Assembly (NCBI GenBank): GCA_947503525.1
Contig: CANNEA010000006.1
Location: 1 to 64,000 of the forward strand
DNA from: an uncultured Carboxylicivirga sp.
GTDB taxonomy: Bacteria > Bacteroidota > Bacteroidia > Bacteroidales > Marinilabiliaceae
DNA: 64,000 nt
Direction of reading: 5' to 3'
In this document: positions 56,317 through 64,000 of the stretch, piece by piece
How the letters are laid out: the number at the start of each line of letters is the position of its first letter
Numbering within the stretch: the stretch's first letter is position 1
Program-made: the position numbers and the translations under genes
Notes under the pieces: model-generated
What the model saw: only the letters and a program-made list of their open reading frames with translations
Database searches by the model: none
Told to the model about the DNA's origin: nothing

Positions 56317-57799
56317 TATAGATCTTACAAAACCCAATAGGCAAGCGCCCAAAGGTCTGGTACTTATACTGGCCATGAGTATTCAAAAGTTAATCCGGGC
56401 ACTTTGGCCAATGCTTCTAATTTACTTTTGGAAGAACGATCAATTTGTGGAATACCAGACTATCATTAATGTGGGTATAATAGTTATTATCCTATTGCTC
56501 TCTATACACGCTGTTTTGTATTATTTAAATTTCAAGTTTTATGTAGATAAGGATCACTTTATTCTTCGAAAAGGCTACCTGCGTAAACAAGAATTGAATA
56601 TTCCACTTGATCGCATTCAATCGGTAAATTACAAAGCAAATGTATTGCAACGTTTGTTAAAGGTGGTTAGTCTTGAAATTGATACAGCAGGATCGGTAAA
56701 AAAGGAACTTAAGATATTGGCCCTGGAGCTTGATTATGCAGATACCTTAAAAAATGCATTGAGTACTTCTGTTAACGTGAAAGAGACAGAAGATGTAAAT
56801 CAGGATGTGCCAATAAAAGATGAGCAGGCTGAAAAGCTATTAAAAATAGAAATAGGCGAACTGGTGAAGATTGGTTTGTTGCAAAACCATTTGCAGATGG
56901 CTTTGCTAATACTTGCCTTTGGTTGGCAGTTCTATAACGAATTGGCAGATTCGTTTAAAGAGGAGATCAGCCAGGTTTCAGGTCAGGTAAATGAGCAAAT
57001 TCTTCAATCGAGTTTAATTGTCTTAATCTTTATGGGCCTTTTATTTTTCGGAATTAGCATATTGGCCTCGGTAATAAAGATTATAGTGAAGTTTTTCGAT
57101 TTTGAGTTTTCAAAAACAGAATCATCATTTCAAATGCAAGCTGGTTTATTAAATCGGAAAAACATGATTATCCCCTTCAAGAAAATACAGGAATTGTCAT
57201 GGGGAACTAATCCTTTAAAAAAGGCTTTTTCACTGTTCTCAATAAAAATAAAACAAGCCAATAGCCAAGTCGACAAGAAAAAATCTTTGATGGAAATACC
57301 TGGCTGCGGGAATGAAAACTTAAATCAACTCAAAGAAGTCATTTTTGGAGAAGACGAGTTTTTAAGAGACAGGAAATATAAGATATCCGGAAAATTCTTC
57401 TGGCGCGTCTTATTTATTATGGGCTGTTTGCCAATTTTGATAAGTTCACCTCTCTACATTTATGATGTGGTACATTATATAGTGCCCATTCTGTGGTTTG
57501 GCTTTAGCACTTTTGCATCATGGTTGGCCGTCAAAAAAAGGTATTTTCAGATTAGCGAAAATCAGCTTATTATATCTAAGGGTATGTTTGGTCAGGATTG
57601 GAAACAACTGGAAATTTATAAAATTCAAGTTGTGGATTTCAGGCAGTCAATTTTTCAGAAATCATCTGGTCTGGCAGGCATCCAGATTTATACGGCATCG
57701 GGTAGTACCTCCATTCCTTTTATCAATGAAAATTTAGCTAAAGAGTTGCATAAATTCCTGGTATATAAAATACAGTCAACTGAAAAAAGCTGGATGTGA
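56309..57799 (+). CDS. Bacterial PH-domain membrane protein (YdbT-like)
   Basis: A 496-residue partner of the preceding gene with three bPH2/DUF304 domains (starting near residues 70, 255 and 410; each has a pattern like RKGYLRKQELNIPLDRIQSV) alternating with three pairs of transmembrane helices. It is translationally coupled to the YdbS-like gene by an 8-bp overlap. Converges on the GH2 gene with a shared terminator. Confidence 0.9.
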   Translation: MRNIDLTKPNRQAPKGLVLILAMSIQKLIRALWPMLLIYFWKNDQFVEYQTIINVGIIVIILLLSIHAVLYYLNFKFYVDKDHFILRKGYLRKQELNIPLDRIQSVNYKANVLQRLLKVVSLEIDTAGSVKKELKILALELDYADTLKNALSTSVNVKETEDVNQDVPIKDEQAEKLLKIEIGELVKIGLLQNHLQMALLILAFGWQFYNELADSFKEEISQVSGQVNEQILQSSLIVLIFMGLLFFGISILASVIKIIVKFFDFEFSKTESSFQMQAGLLNRKNMIIPFKKIQELSWGTNPLKKAFSLFSIKIKQANSQVDKKKSLMEIPGCGNENLNQLKEVIFGEDEFLRDRKYKISGKFFWRVLFIMGCLPILISSPLYIYDVVHYIVPILWFGFSTFASWLAVKKRYFQISENQLIISKGMFGQDWKQLEIYKIQVVDFRQSIFQKSSGLAGIQIYTASGSTSIPFINENLAKELHKFLVYKIQSTEKSWM

Positions 57800-57805
57800 G
57801 ACGCA

Positions 57806-57850
57806 AAAATATTTCCCGGATTTGTTATTTTCAAAACCGGGAAATATTTT
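57806..57850. terminator. Bidirectional terminator, PH operon and GH2 gene
   Basis: Perfect 14-bp stem AAAATATTTCCCGG/CCGGGAAATATTTT with a 17-nt loop, between the convergent ends at 57799 and 57877. Confidence 0.8.
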
Positions 57851-57876
57851 ATGATGAGTGCATAAGGCCTTACGCC

Positions 57877-59709
57877 CTATTTCTCCAGTTCAAGTTCGGA
57901 ATAGAATTGTTGTAAGGTGAAGAATGCCTTTTTTCTATTGCCTGTTTCCGAAATAAGTCCTTTTCTGTTCCAGCCATCCTGATAAGGTATTAGCATGCGA
58001 CGTGGTGAACGGAAATCTGCCAGTATCCATGGTGTAATACCACTTAGTTGAGGTATCTTAGCCAGAGTCGGTAATGTCTCTTCATACAATAACTCCTGAA
58101 ATTCCTCGCTCCACCGAGTCATATTATCGGCATGGTAGCCTTGTAAGGCACCGGCTCCGAATTCCGAGATAATTACCGGTTTATCCATATCAATCTCCCA
58201 ACGGATATTTTTAATGTTGTCAATGTCGCCACCATACCAACCATAGTATTGATTAAAACTTAGGATGTCTACTTTCTCGGCAAAAGGATCTTCCACAACC
58301 ATAATGTTGTTATCACTTTCTTTGCCGTGATCTTCCAGGGCAGCACTTATTAAGCGTTGATTATCCAGTTGACGTGTGGCATCAACCAGCTTACTTAAAA
58401 ATCTCAGTCGTTCATCCGACATGGGTGTTTCATTGGCCATGGACCAGATAATGACTGATGCACGGTTTTTATCTCTATTAATTACTTCGCTTAGTTGTTG
58501 TTCAGCTTTTTTGTAAGTTTCAGTATTTCCCCATTGGATGGTCCAGTACACCGGTATCTCTTCCCACAGCAAGAGACCCATTTCATCCGCTAGTCGTGCC
58601 ATATTTTCATTATGCGGATAATGAGCCAAACGTACAAAGTTACAACCTAACTCCTTAGCCCATCCGAGTAGCATTCGAGCATCTTCCATTGAGTGCGCTC
58701 TTCCACCTCGCATCACATTTTCTTCATGTATACAGATGCCCTTTAAAAATACAGTTTTGCCATTGAGCACAATGTCAGAACCTTTTGTTTCAATGGTACG
58801 AAAGCCTATTTTATCTGAAATCTTATCCTCTTGGCTTGTAATGATAACCTCATATAATTTTGGATTGGTATCACTCCAGGCTTCATACTTTTTTATTGGA
58901 ATTTCTAGCTTGATCTGGCCTTCCTGATCAGCGGTATATGATTTATTTATTTTTAACTCAGGAATGGAAACACTGACTTTTGAGTTGGCTTTATTGTCTC
59001 CATTCAACTGAATGAAACCGGCAATGACATTCTTCTTACTCTTGTCAAGCTGAAGACTGTAATCTTCAATAAAGGTTGGACTTAATTCATAAATGGTTAC
59101 ATCACGAGTAATGCCTCCATAATTCCACCAATCAGTGTTTAAGGTTGGTACTTCGTCGGCAGCTCGTTTATTATCTACTCTTACAATTACAAAATTATCC
59201 GTTGCTTTAACATGCTTGGTCATCTCAAAATTAAAGGGGGTAAATCCACCCTTATGCATGCCCAGCTTCTGACCATTGACATATATATCAGCCCGGTAAT
59301 TTACGGCCCCAAAATGCAAATAGTAGCGTTTCGATGAATCATAATTCGGGATGTCAAAAGACTTCTTATACCACAGTGTCCCTTCGTAATAAAACAGTTT
59401 TTCTTCTTGAGAATTCCAATCACCCGGAACAAGTAAAGTGGGGGATGCATCAAAATCATACTCAACCAAATCCATTTTGTTTTGTGGTTTGGTATTGGTG
59501 TAAAATGCCCCAGCTCCCGGATTTGGAGACCCATCGTGTGGTTGCCATCTGTAATTGTAATAGCCGGTTTCATACATGTCAACAATGTAGTTCCATTTGC
59601 CATTGAGGCTAATACCTTCGCGTAAATAATTATTTTGAAGTAATGTATTGGAGAATAATAAAAAGCTGTTGAGTATCAACAATGCAGCTATTAAGAGTTG
59701 TTTCTTCAT
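57877..59709 (-). CDS. Glycoside hydrolase family 2 enzyme, secreted
   Basis: A 610-residue GH2 protein with signal peptide (about 1-20). A jelly-roll sugar-binding domain (VPGDWNSQEEKLFYYEGTLWYKK, in part), an immunoglobulin-like domain and a TIM barrel follow. The acid/base Glu lies in SMANETPMSD (near 425) and the nucleophile in VIISEFGAGALQGYH (near 516). The short form fits beta-glucuronidase or beta-galactosidase; which one is not decidable. Probably periplasmic. It stands next to an SMP-30 gene, 110 bp apart. Confidence 0.93.
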   Translation of the reverse strand: MKKQLLIAALLILNSFLLFSNTLLQNNYLREGISLNGKWNYIVDMYETGYYNYRWQPHDGSPNPGAGAFYTNTKPQNKMDLVEYDFDASPTLLVPGDWNSQEEKLFYYEGTLWYKKSFDIPNYDSSKRYYLHFGAVNYRADIYVNGQKLGMHKGGFTPFNFEMTKHVKATDNFVIVRVDNKRAADEVPTLNTDWWNYGGITRDVTIYELSPTFIEDYSLQLDKSKKNVIAGFIQLNGDNKANSKVSVSIPELKINKSYTADQEGQIKLEIPIKKYEAWSDTNPKLYEVIITSQEDKISDKIGFRTIETKGSDIVLNGKTVFLKGICIHEENVMRGGRAHSMEDARMLLGWAKELGCNFVRLAHYPHNENMARLADEMGLLLWEEIPVYWTIQWGNTETYKKAEQQLSEVINRDKNRASVIIWSMANETPMSDERLRFLSKLVDATRQLDNQRLISAALEDHGKESDNNIMVVEDPFAEKVDILSFNQYYGWYGGDIDNIKNIRWEIDMDKPVIISEFGAGALQGYHADNMTRWSEEFQELLYEETLPTLAKIPQLSGITPWILADFRSPRRMLIPYQDGWNRKGLISETGNRKKAFFTLQQFYSELELEK

Positions 59710-59819
59710 TATTATGAAATTTTATGGTGTGTTTTATGTCCAATAGTAGCTATTAGGCCCTAATTTAATTTTAAAATAGAGACACATGAAAGGATGCAAG
59801 AAACCTTATATATTCTTAA

Positions 59820-60722
59820 CTAATTAACACCTTTCGTAGTCATAGCCACCCTATAAATGGATGTTCGTGCAGTAATATAGAGCTGCTTCCCATTTTTACC
59901 GCCAAAGCATACATTCGATGGACGTTCTGGTACTTCAATAGATTCAATAAAGTTGCCTGATGCAGAATATATGTCTACCGAATGTTTACCTCGAGGTGTC
60001 ATGTAGACATTACCTTTTTTATCTACAGTCATGCCATCACAGCCCACTTCAACGAACAGAGTTTTGTTACTGAGTGTTCCATCCGGATTAATACTGTACT
60101 GATAGGTCTTGCTTGCTTGTGCATCGGTGACATATAGTGTTTTGCCATTGGATGTACCAATTACACCATTGGGCTTTTCAAAATCGTCGCATACTCGTAC
60201 TACAGAAGAACGATCTGGATTGATATAGTAAACATGCATGCCATCCTGATCAAGGTTTTTAACGTCTGATCCATATTTAGGATCAGTAAAATACATGCCA
60301 CCATTCGGGTGAATCCAAACATCGTTGGGTTGGTTAAAGCGTTTGCCCTCATAGGTATCTGCAGCAATACTTATAGTGCCATCCGGAGAGGTTAGGCTAA
60401 TTCGTCCCGGATCACCTTCGCAGGCTGCCAGATTGCCTTGTTTGTCAAAGTACAGGCCATTGGTGCGCCCACTTTCTGTTCGAAAGGTATCCAACTTGTT
60501 ATCCACTGTCCATATTAATATTAAATGTTGTCTTAGGTCGGTGAAATAAACGTTGCCTTTAGCATCTGCAGCCGGACCTTCAGTGAATTTAAAGTCACCA
60601 GCCAGCTTTTCCACTTCTCCAACTTTAAGGATTTTTGACTTTCCTTTTTTTGATTGAGAAAGGCCATAGCTTGGACTGAGTAAGAATACAATAGTGATTA
60701 ATGATACAACTGTGGTTTTCAT
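59820..60722 (-). CDS. SMP-30/gluconolactonase-family protein, secreted
   Basis: A 300-residue six-bladed beta-propeller with signal peptide (about 1-23). Family segments include FTEGPAADAKGNVYFTDL, the metal-site NQPNDVWIHPNGGMYFTDP (in part) and KPNGVIGTSNGKTLYVTD. It may open sugar lactones in the periplasm. Same strand as the GH2 gene, so a joint role in sugar-acid use is possible (inference). Confidence 0.92.
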   Translation of the reverse strand: MKTTVVSLITIVFLLSPSYGLSQSKKGKSKILKVGEVEKLAGDFKFTEGPAADAKGNVYFTDLRQHLILIWTVDNKLDTFRTESGRTNGLYFDKQGNLAACEGDPGRISLTSPDGTISIAADTYEGKRFNQPNDVWIHPNGGMYFTDPKYGSDVKNLDQDGMHVYYINPDRSSVVRVCDDFEKPNGVIGTSNGKTLYVTDAQASKTYQYSINPDGTLSNKTLFVEVGCDGMTVDKKGNVYMTPRGKHSVDIYSASGNFIESIEVPERPSNVCFGGKNGKQLYITARTSIYRVAMTTKGVN

Positions 60723-60802
60723 GGCGATGGAATTAAATGGTAAGTGAATGTTGATTTGTATTTAATTTATTTATTATCAGGTAGGTGTTTGGTTGTTGAG
60801 GT

Positions 60803-61453
60803 TTACAACTTATGTTTCTCTACTTCTATCCTTATAAATTCAGGTAGGTAATCAGGAGTACATCCTTTTGATACAATCTGATCTTTATAAAGCCCAATCT
60901 TCTTTCCTAATTCAATACATCGCGCTCTAAATGGTTTATCGTAGATTCCTATAAAAGCTGCTGTAAAATTCATTGCCCATTGTACTTCCGGAACTTCATT
61001 TTCTAGTCCCTCTTCAATTTTTGAAAGTAATTCATCTGTATTAGGAGGAGGTGTTTTTCCGGCCCATCGTAATCTTGCCTGATAGTACCAGAAAATACAT
61101 CTTTGCATTGGAGAGGGACTCTTTTCCCATGATTCAAGCAGAGCTATTGTTTTTTTATCTTTCGTCAATTGATTGGCCATTAGCCAATCTGCCAACTGAT
61201 TTCTTTCATTATACTCATGTTGCTGAATGTTAGTTTCGAGTTGGTCAATTAGCTCTTGACTCAGCATTTTTTTATCCATTATCAGTATAGCTAATTGTCG
61301 CGGATAAAACTCTTTAATGGACCATAATTCCATAGCCAGTTCATGATCCTTTTTGATTTCTTTGGCGATCTTTCGTAAATCACCTAGCTTGGTTTGTTCC
61401 GAATTAATTTGTGAATAAATGTCCTTGGCTTTTGCAGACAGTTTCATAATCAA
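60803..61453 (-). CDS. DNA alkylation repair (AlkD-like) protein
   Basis: A 216-residue all-helical HEAT-like protein of the DNA alkylation repair family: GDLRKIAKEIKKDHELAMELW, YPRQLAILIMDKK and a Trp-containing WYYQARLRW. AlkD enzymes remove positively charged alkylated bases. A second ATG two codons in is an equal start. Stand-alone gene. Confidence 0.85.
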   Translation of the reverse strand: MIMKLSAKAKDIYSQINSEQTKLGDLRKIAKEIKKDHELAMELWSIKEFYPRQLAILIMDKKMLSQELIDQLETNIQQHEYNERNQLADWLMANQLTKDKKTIALLESWEKSPSPMQRCIFWYYQARLRWAGKTPPPNTDELLSKIEEGLENEVPEVQWAMNFTAAFIGIYDKPFRARCIELGKKIGLYKDQIVSKGCTPDYLPEFIRIEVEKHKL

Positions 61454-61793
61454 TAGGTTTTACTTACTTAGCTTACTGAATGAAAGATAAAAATTAATCT
61501 TCTACATTCATAAAGAAGCAATTAAATTTAGTCACATTTTAAGTTCCTAAGCTGTTGAGGTTGCATACATTCTGATATACACCATTAAATTTTTTGGATA
61601 CAGCATCGGATATTAGAATATAGATCTAATGGTCCTACAAGACTTTCATATCTTACTCATTTTTGCCTTATTCTTCTAGATTATGAACAATTTTTTCTTT
61701 TTAGCAGAGAAATGCTGCAATTGCCTCAGGTTCCAGGTTACCTCGTTGTGTTGAAACTTGTATGTTATTGCATAGCAAGTTTGTCATTCAAAT
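61454..61793. other. Gap without a visible gene
   Basis: AT-rich stretch of 340 bp between the AlkD-like gene and the 3' end of the broken alcohol dehydrogenase gene. No frame, repeat or terminator that I can support. Confidence 0.4.
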
Positions 61794-62751
61794 ATTAAAC
61801 GGCAATTATAACATTGCCCATTTTATGTCCTTTGTCAACGTATCGATGTGCTTCGACTATTTTTTCCAAGGGATATTGTCTGTCAATAACCGAAGTTAAT
61901 TTTCCTTCTTCACAAAGTGTTTTAAGATATGTGAGATCTTCTTGTTTTAACTTTTATCCTTCTGAAGATTTTAAAGCATCCAGAAATATTCCGTTCTTTT
62001 TTAAGGATTTCTTACGATCAGAAGGAGCTATCATGCCTACTGAATCAAAAATAACATCATAGATTTTGTTTTCATCGTTGAAGTTTTTCTGGGTGTAATC
62101 AATAACCTTGTCTGCGCCCAAAGATTTTACCATTTCGATATTCTTGGTACTGCAAACGGCAGTAACCTGTGCTTCATAATATTTTGCCAACTGAACTGAA
62201 TAGGTGCCTAGACTTCCAGAAGCTCCATAAATAAGGACTTTTTGACCTTTTTGAATATTTGCCAGCCTTAGGACTAACAAAGCAGTTAATGCTCCATTGG
62301 CCAGAGGAGCTGCCTCTTCATAGCTTAAATTGGTTGGCTTTATTGCTATAAGTCCATTCTCAGGCATACATTTATATTCAGCATAAGCGCCAAACTTATA
62401 TCCCTCATAAGTAGATGCAAAGACTTGATCTCCAATCTTGTATTTGGTAACATCACAACCTAGCTCTGCAATTTCTCCGGCTAAATCCATTCCTAAGATC
62501 TTATTTCTAGGACCATTAATTCCTAGTATCAATCTCATAATGGGCTTAAAGAAAAAATCTTTAACTGGTCCTAAACCAGGCCTAAAACCACGTATTTTGG
62601 CATCACCAACATGAGCAGTAGTTGCATGAGTTTTTATCAGTACCTCATGAGGTTTCGGCACAGGTTTTTCAATGTTTTGTAGTTGAAGGACTTCTGGAGG
62701 TCCATATTTTGTGCAAATTATTGCTTTCATACTTTCCAGTTCTTTGCTCAT
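61794..62751 (-). pseudogene. Zinc-type alcohol dehydrogenase/quinone oxidoreductase, broken by one stop codon
   Basis: The frame starts as a medium-chain dehydrogenase (MKAIICTKYGPPEVLQLQNI near residue 8, then VLIKTHATTAHVGDAKIRGF and the nucleotide-binding LIYGASGSLGTYSVQLAKYY). After residue 265 a TAA (61954-61956) interrupts it. Beyond the stop the same frame continues in the family's style ([47 protein letters not shown]) to a natural stop at 61794. Thus a single nonsense change cuts off the last 52 residues. The truncated product lacks part of the catalytic domain and is unlikely to work. Confidence 0.85.
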
Positions 62752-63116
62752 ACTTAGATTTGTTATTTATAAACGATGAAAACGTGATTACTCTATAATA
62801 TTTGCACTCTCAATTCCATTTAAATGTAATGAATTTATGTGGTTAATTGGGTCGTTATCTTGCTACTACCCTAAATGTATCGTTTTTTAATTATCTTTGA
62901 TTTACTAAAATTAGTTGATGTATAATAGTAAGAAGGATTTGGTGAAGTAAATAACTTTTGCTGTCCTGCCTAAAGTTATCCCACGTTTTCAGTCGACAAT
63001 TCCTTGTCCTCTGATTTATCATGTATTATATTGTGATTTCAGTATTATGGCCATGTGCTAAATATGAAATATGCATTTTTAATCAGCTATTGATTAATAG
63101 CTTTAATTTAAATGTT
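62752..63116. other. Divergent control region
   Basis: 365 bp between the start of the broken dehydrogenase gene and the methyltransferase gene. No exact TAnnTTTG element or strong inverted repeat found. Confidence 0.35.
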
Positions 63117-63890
63117 ATGAGTAAAGAAATTCAATCAATTCACGAATTCGACTTAAATTTAATTTGCGAATATTATTCTACCGTTAAACGACAAGGGCCC
63201 GGTAGCCCTGAAGTAACAAAGAGAGCATTAAGCTTTATTAATAATCTTAATGCCCAGTCACGCATTGCCGATATTGGGTGTGGAACCGGAGGACAGACCA
63301 TGGTATTGGCTCAAAATACTGCTGGGTTTGTTACTGGTATTGACATGTTTCAGATTTTTATAGACATCTTTAATTCAAATGCTCGAGAGTTGAAACTTGA
63401 AAATAGAGTTAAAGGTGAAGTTGGCTCCATGGAAAAACTCCAGTTTAAAGATGAGGAGTTAGATCTTATTTGGTCGGAAGGAGCCATTTATAACATTGGC
63501 TTTGAACAAGGTTTAATGGAGTGGAGAAGGTTTCTTAAGAAAGGTGGATACATTGCCGTATCAGAGGCTTCGTGGTTTACTGATGAACGACCTAAAGAGA
63601 TAGAAGATTTTTGGATGGATGTCTATCCGGGTATAGATACAATTGCTAATAAGCAAGCTCAGATGCAAAAAGCAGGTTACCTACCTGTTGCTTCATTTAT
63701 TTTGCCTGAGAATTGTTGGATAGAACATTTTTATGAGCCTCAGGTTCAGGCTGAAATTGACTTTCTAAATAAGCATGAAGGTAATAAGGCGGCAGAAGGT
63801 TTTATTGCCAATCAAAGGCACGAAACTCAATTATATTATAAGTACAAGGCGTATTATGGCTACGCTTTCTTTATAGGTAAAAAGATTTAA
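63117..63890 (+). CDS. Class I SAM-dependent methyltransferase
   Basis: A 257-residue methyltransferase. I choose the ATG at 63117 ([20 protein letters not shown]); the upstream 32 codons are hydrophobic and unlike the family. SAM-binding motif I is [12 protein letters not shown], followed by TGIDMF and [14 protein letters not shown]. Substrate is unknown, small-molecule type. A strong terminator follows. Confidence 0.92.
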   Translation: MSKEIQSIHEFDLNLICEYYSTVKRQGPGSPEVTKRALSFINNLNAQSRIADIGCGTGGQTMVLAQNTAGFVTGIDMFQIFIDIFNSNARELKLENRVKGEVGSMEKLQFKDEELDLIWSEGAIYNIGFEQGLMEWRRFLKKGGYIAVSEASWFTDERPKEIEDFWMDVYPGIDTIANKQAQMQKAGYLPVASFILPENCWIEHFYEPQVQAEIDFLNKHEGNKAAEGFIANQRHETQLYYKYKAYYGYAFFIGKKI

Positions 63891-63897
63891 TTTAATC

Positions 63898-63930
63898 AAG
63901 GATTGCTCGCTTGGGCAATCCTTTTTTTTA
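63898..63930 (+). terminator. Methyltransferase gene terminator
   Basis: Perfect 9-bp stem AAGGATTGC/GCAATCCTT with an 8-nt loop and a run of T, 8 bp after the stop codon. Confidence 0.9.
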
Positions 63931-64000
63931 CCTGATTGTCCTGAAATGTAATGGATAAGAATTTAAGTCTGTTGTGTTTAATGTGTATAATTTGATAGTC

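Noticed and set aside
63021-63116. Longer start for the methyltransferase
   Set aside because: The upstream codons encode a hydrophobic stretch that is foreign to the family.

Overview
The window looks like the chromosome of a Bacteroidota bacterium, probably a marine or anaerobic member of the Marinilabiliales/Bacteroidales. Pointers are the acpP-fabF-rnc-IPExxxVDY gene order, a GSCFA protein, an RprX/RprY-like two-component pair, the sigma54-regulator/lptE/TPR/secG cluster, lipoproteins with Bacteroidota-type signal peptides, few Shine-Dalgarno sites, and several copies of the phylum's -7 promoter element TAnnTTTG. The genus assignment is inference. No rRNA, tRNA, CRISPR array or intact insertion sequence was seen. 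Layout: 0.3-2.1 kb lepA. 2.4-9.0 kb is a low-GC block on the minus strand with an AIPR-family abortive-infection protein, a ComF-like phosphoribosyltransferase, a short DprA-like protein and a large Upf1-like SF1 helicase; it is the best candidate for an uncatalogued defence module. 9.2-10.8 kb holds a GC-richer orphan gene and a 13-unit tandem array with an exact 21-bp period. 10.8-16.2 kb carries groES-groEL, secG, a TPR protein, an LptE-like lipoprotein and a sigma54 activator. 16.4-28.5 kb is a glycogen locus: kdsB-glgB on the plus strand, converging on a five-gene minus-strand operon (debranching enzyme, GT4, GH57, a CBM48-like small protein, and a 1411-residue glycogen synthase/phosphorylase fusion). 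28.6-34.8 kb has a GSCFA protein and a long co-directional run from acpP through fabF, rnc, an IPExxxVDY-like gene and rprX/rprY. 34.9-42.2 kb is housekeeping: purN, a DUF4136 lipoprotein, a CDF-like transporter, an M23 peptidase, a YitT protein and leuS. 42.6-49.1 kb contains small orphan proteins, a second 21-bp-period array, a TonB receptor with an OprC-like copper-site signature, a small Cys-rich partner and a TPR histidine kinase. 49.3-55.5 kb has an ACT-domain pseudogene, an AraC-flanked nitroreductase/SDR/radical SAM operon, an exported ADP-ribosylglycohydrolase-family lipoprotein, DUF429 and DUF2892 proteins. 55.7-63.9 kb has a two-gene bacterial PH-domain operon, a GH2 enzyme, an SMP-30-type lactonase, an AlkD-like protein, an alcohol dehydrogenase gene broken by one stop codon, and a methyltransferase. 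How the genes fit together: the glycogen locus joins branching, debranching, synthesis and phosphorolysis in two converging transcripts. The acpP run links fatty acid synthesis, RNase III and an envelope-stress type two-component system. The TonB receptor and its small neighbour suggest copper import. Scattered through the intergenic DNA is a family of 45-47 nt hairpins, one copy of which shows compensatory changes in both arms. The rnc gene starts with a perfect 20-bp inverted repeat that could be an RNase III self-cleavage site.
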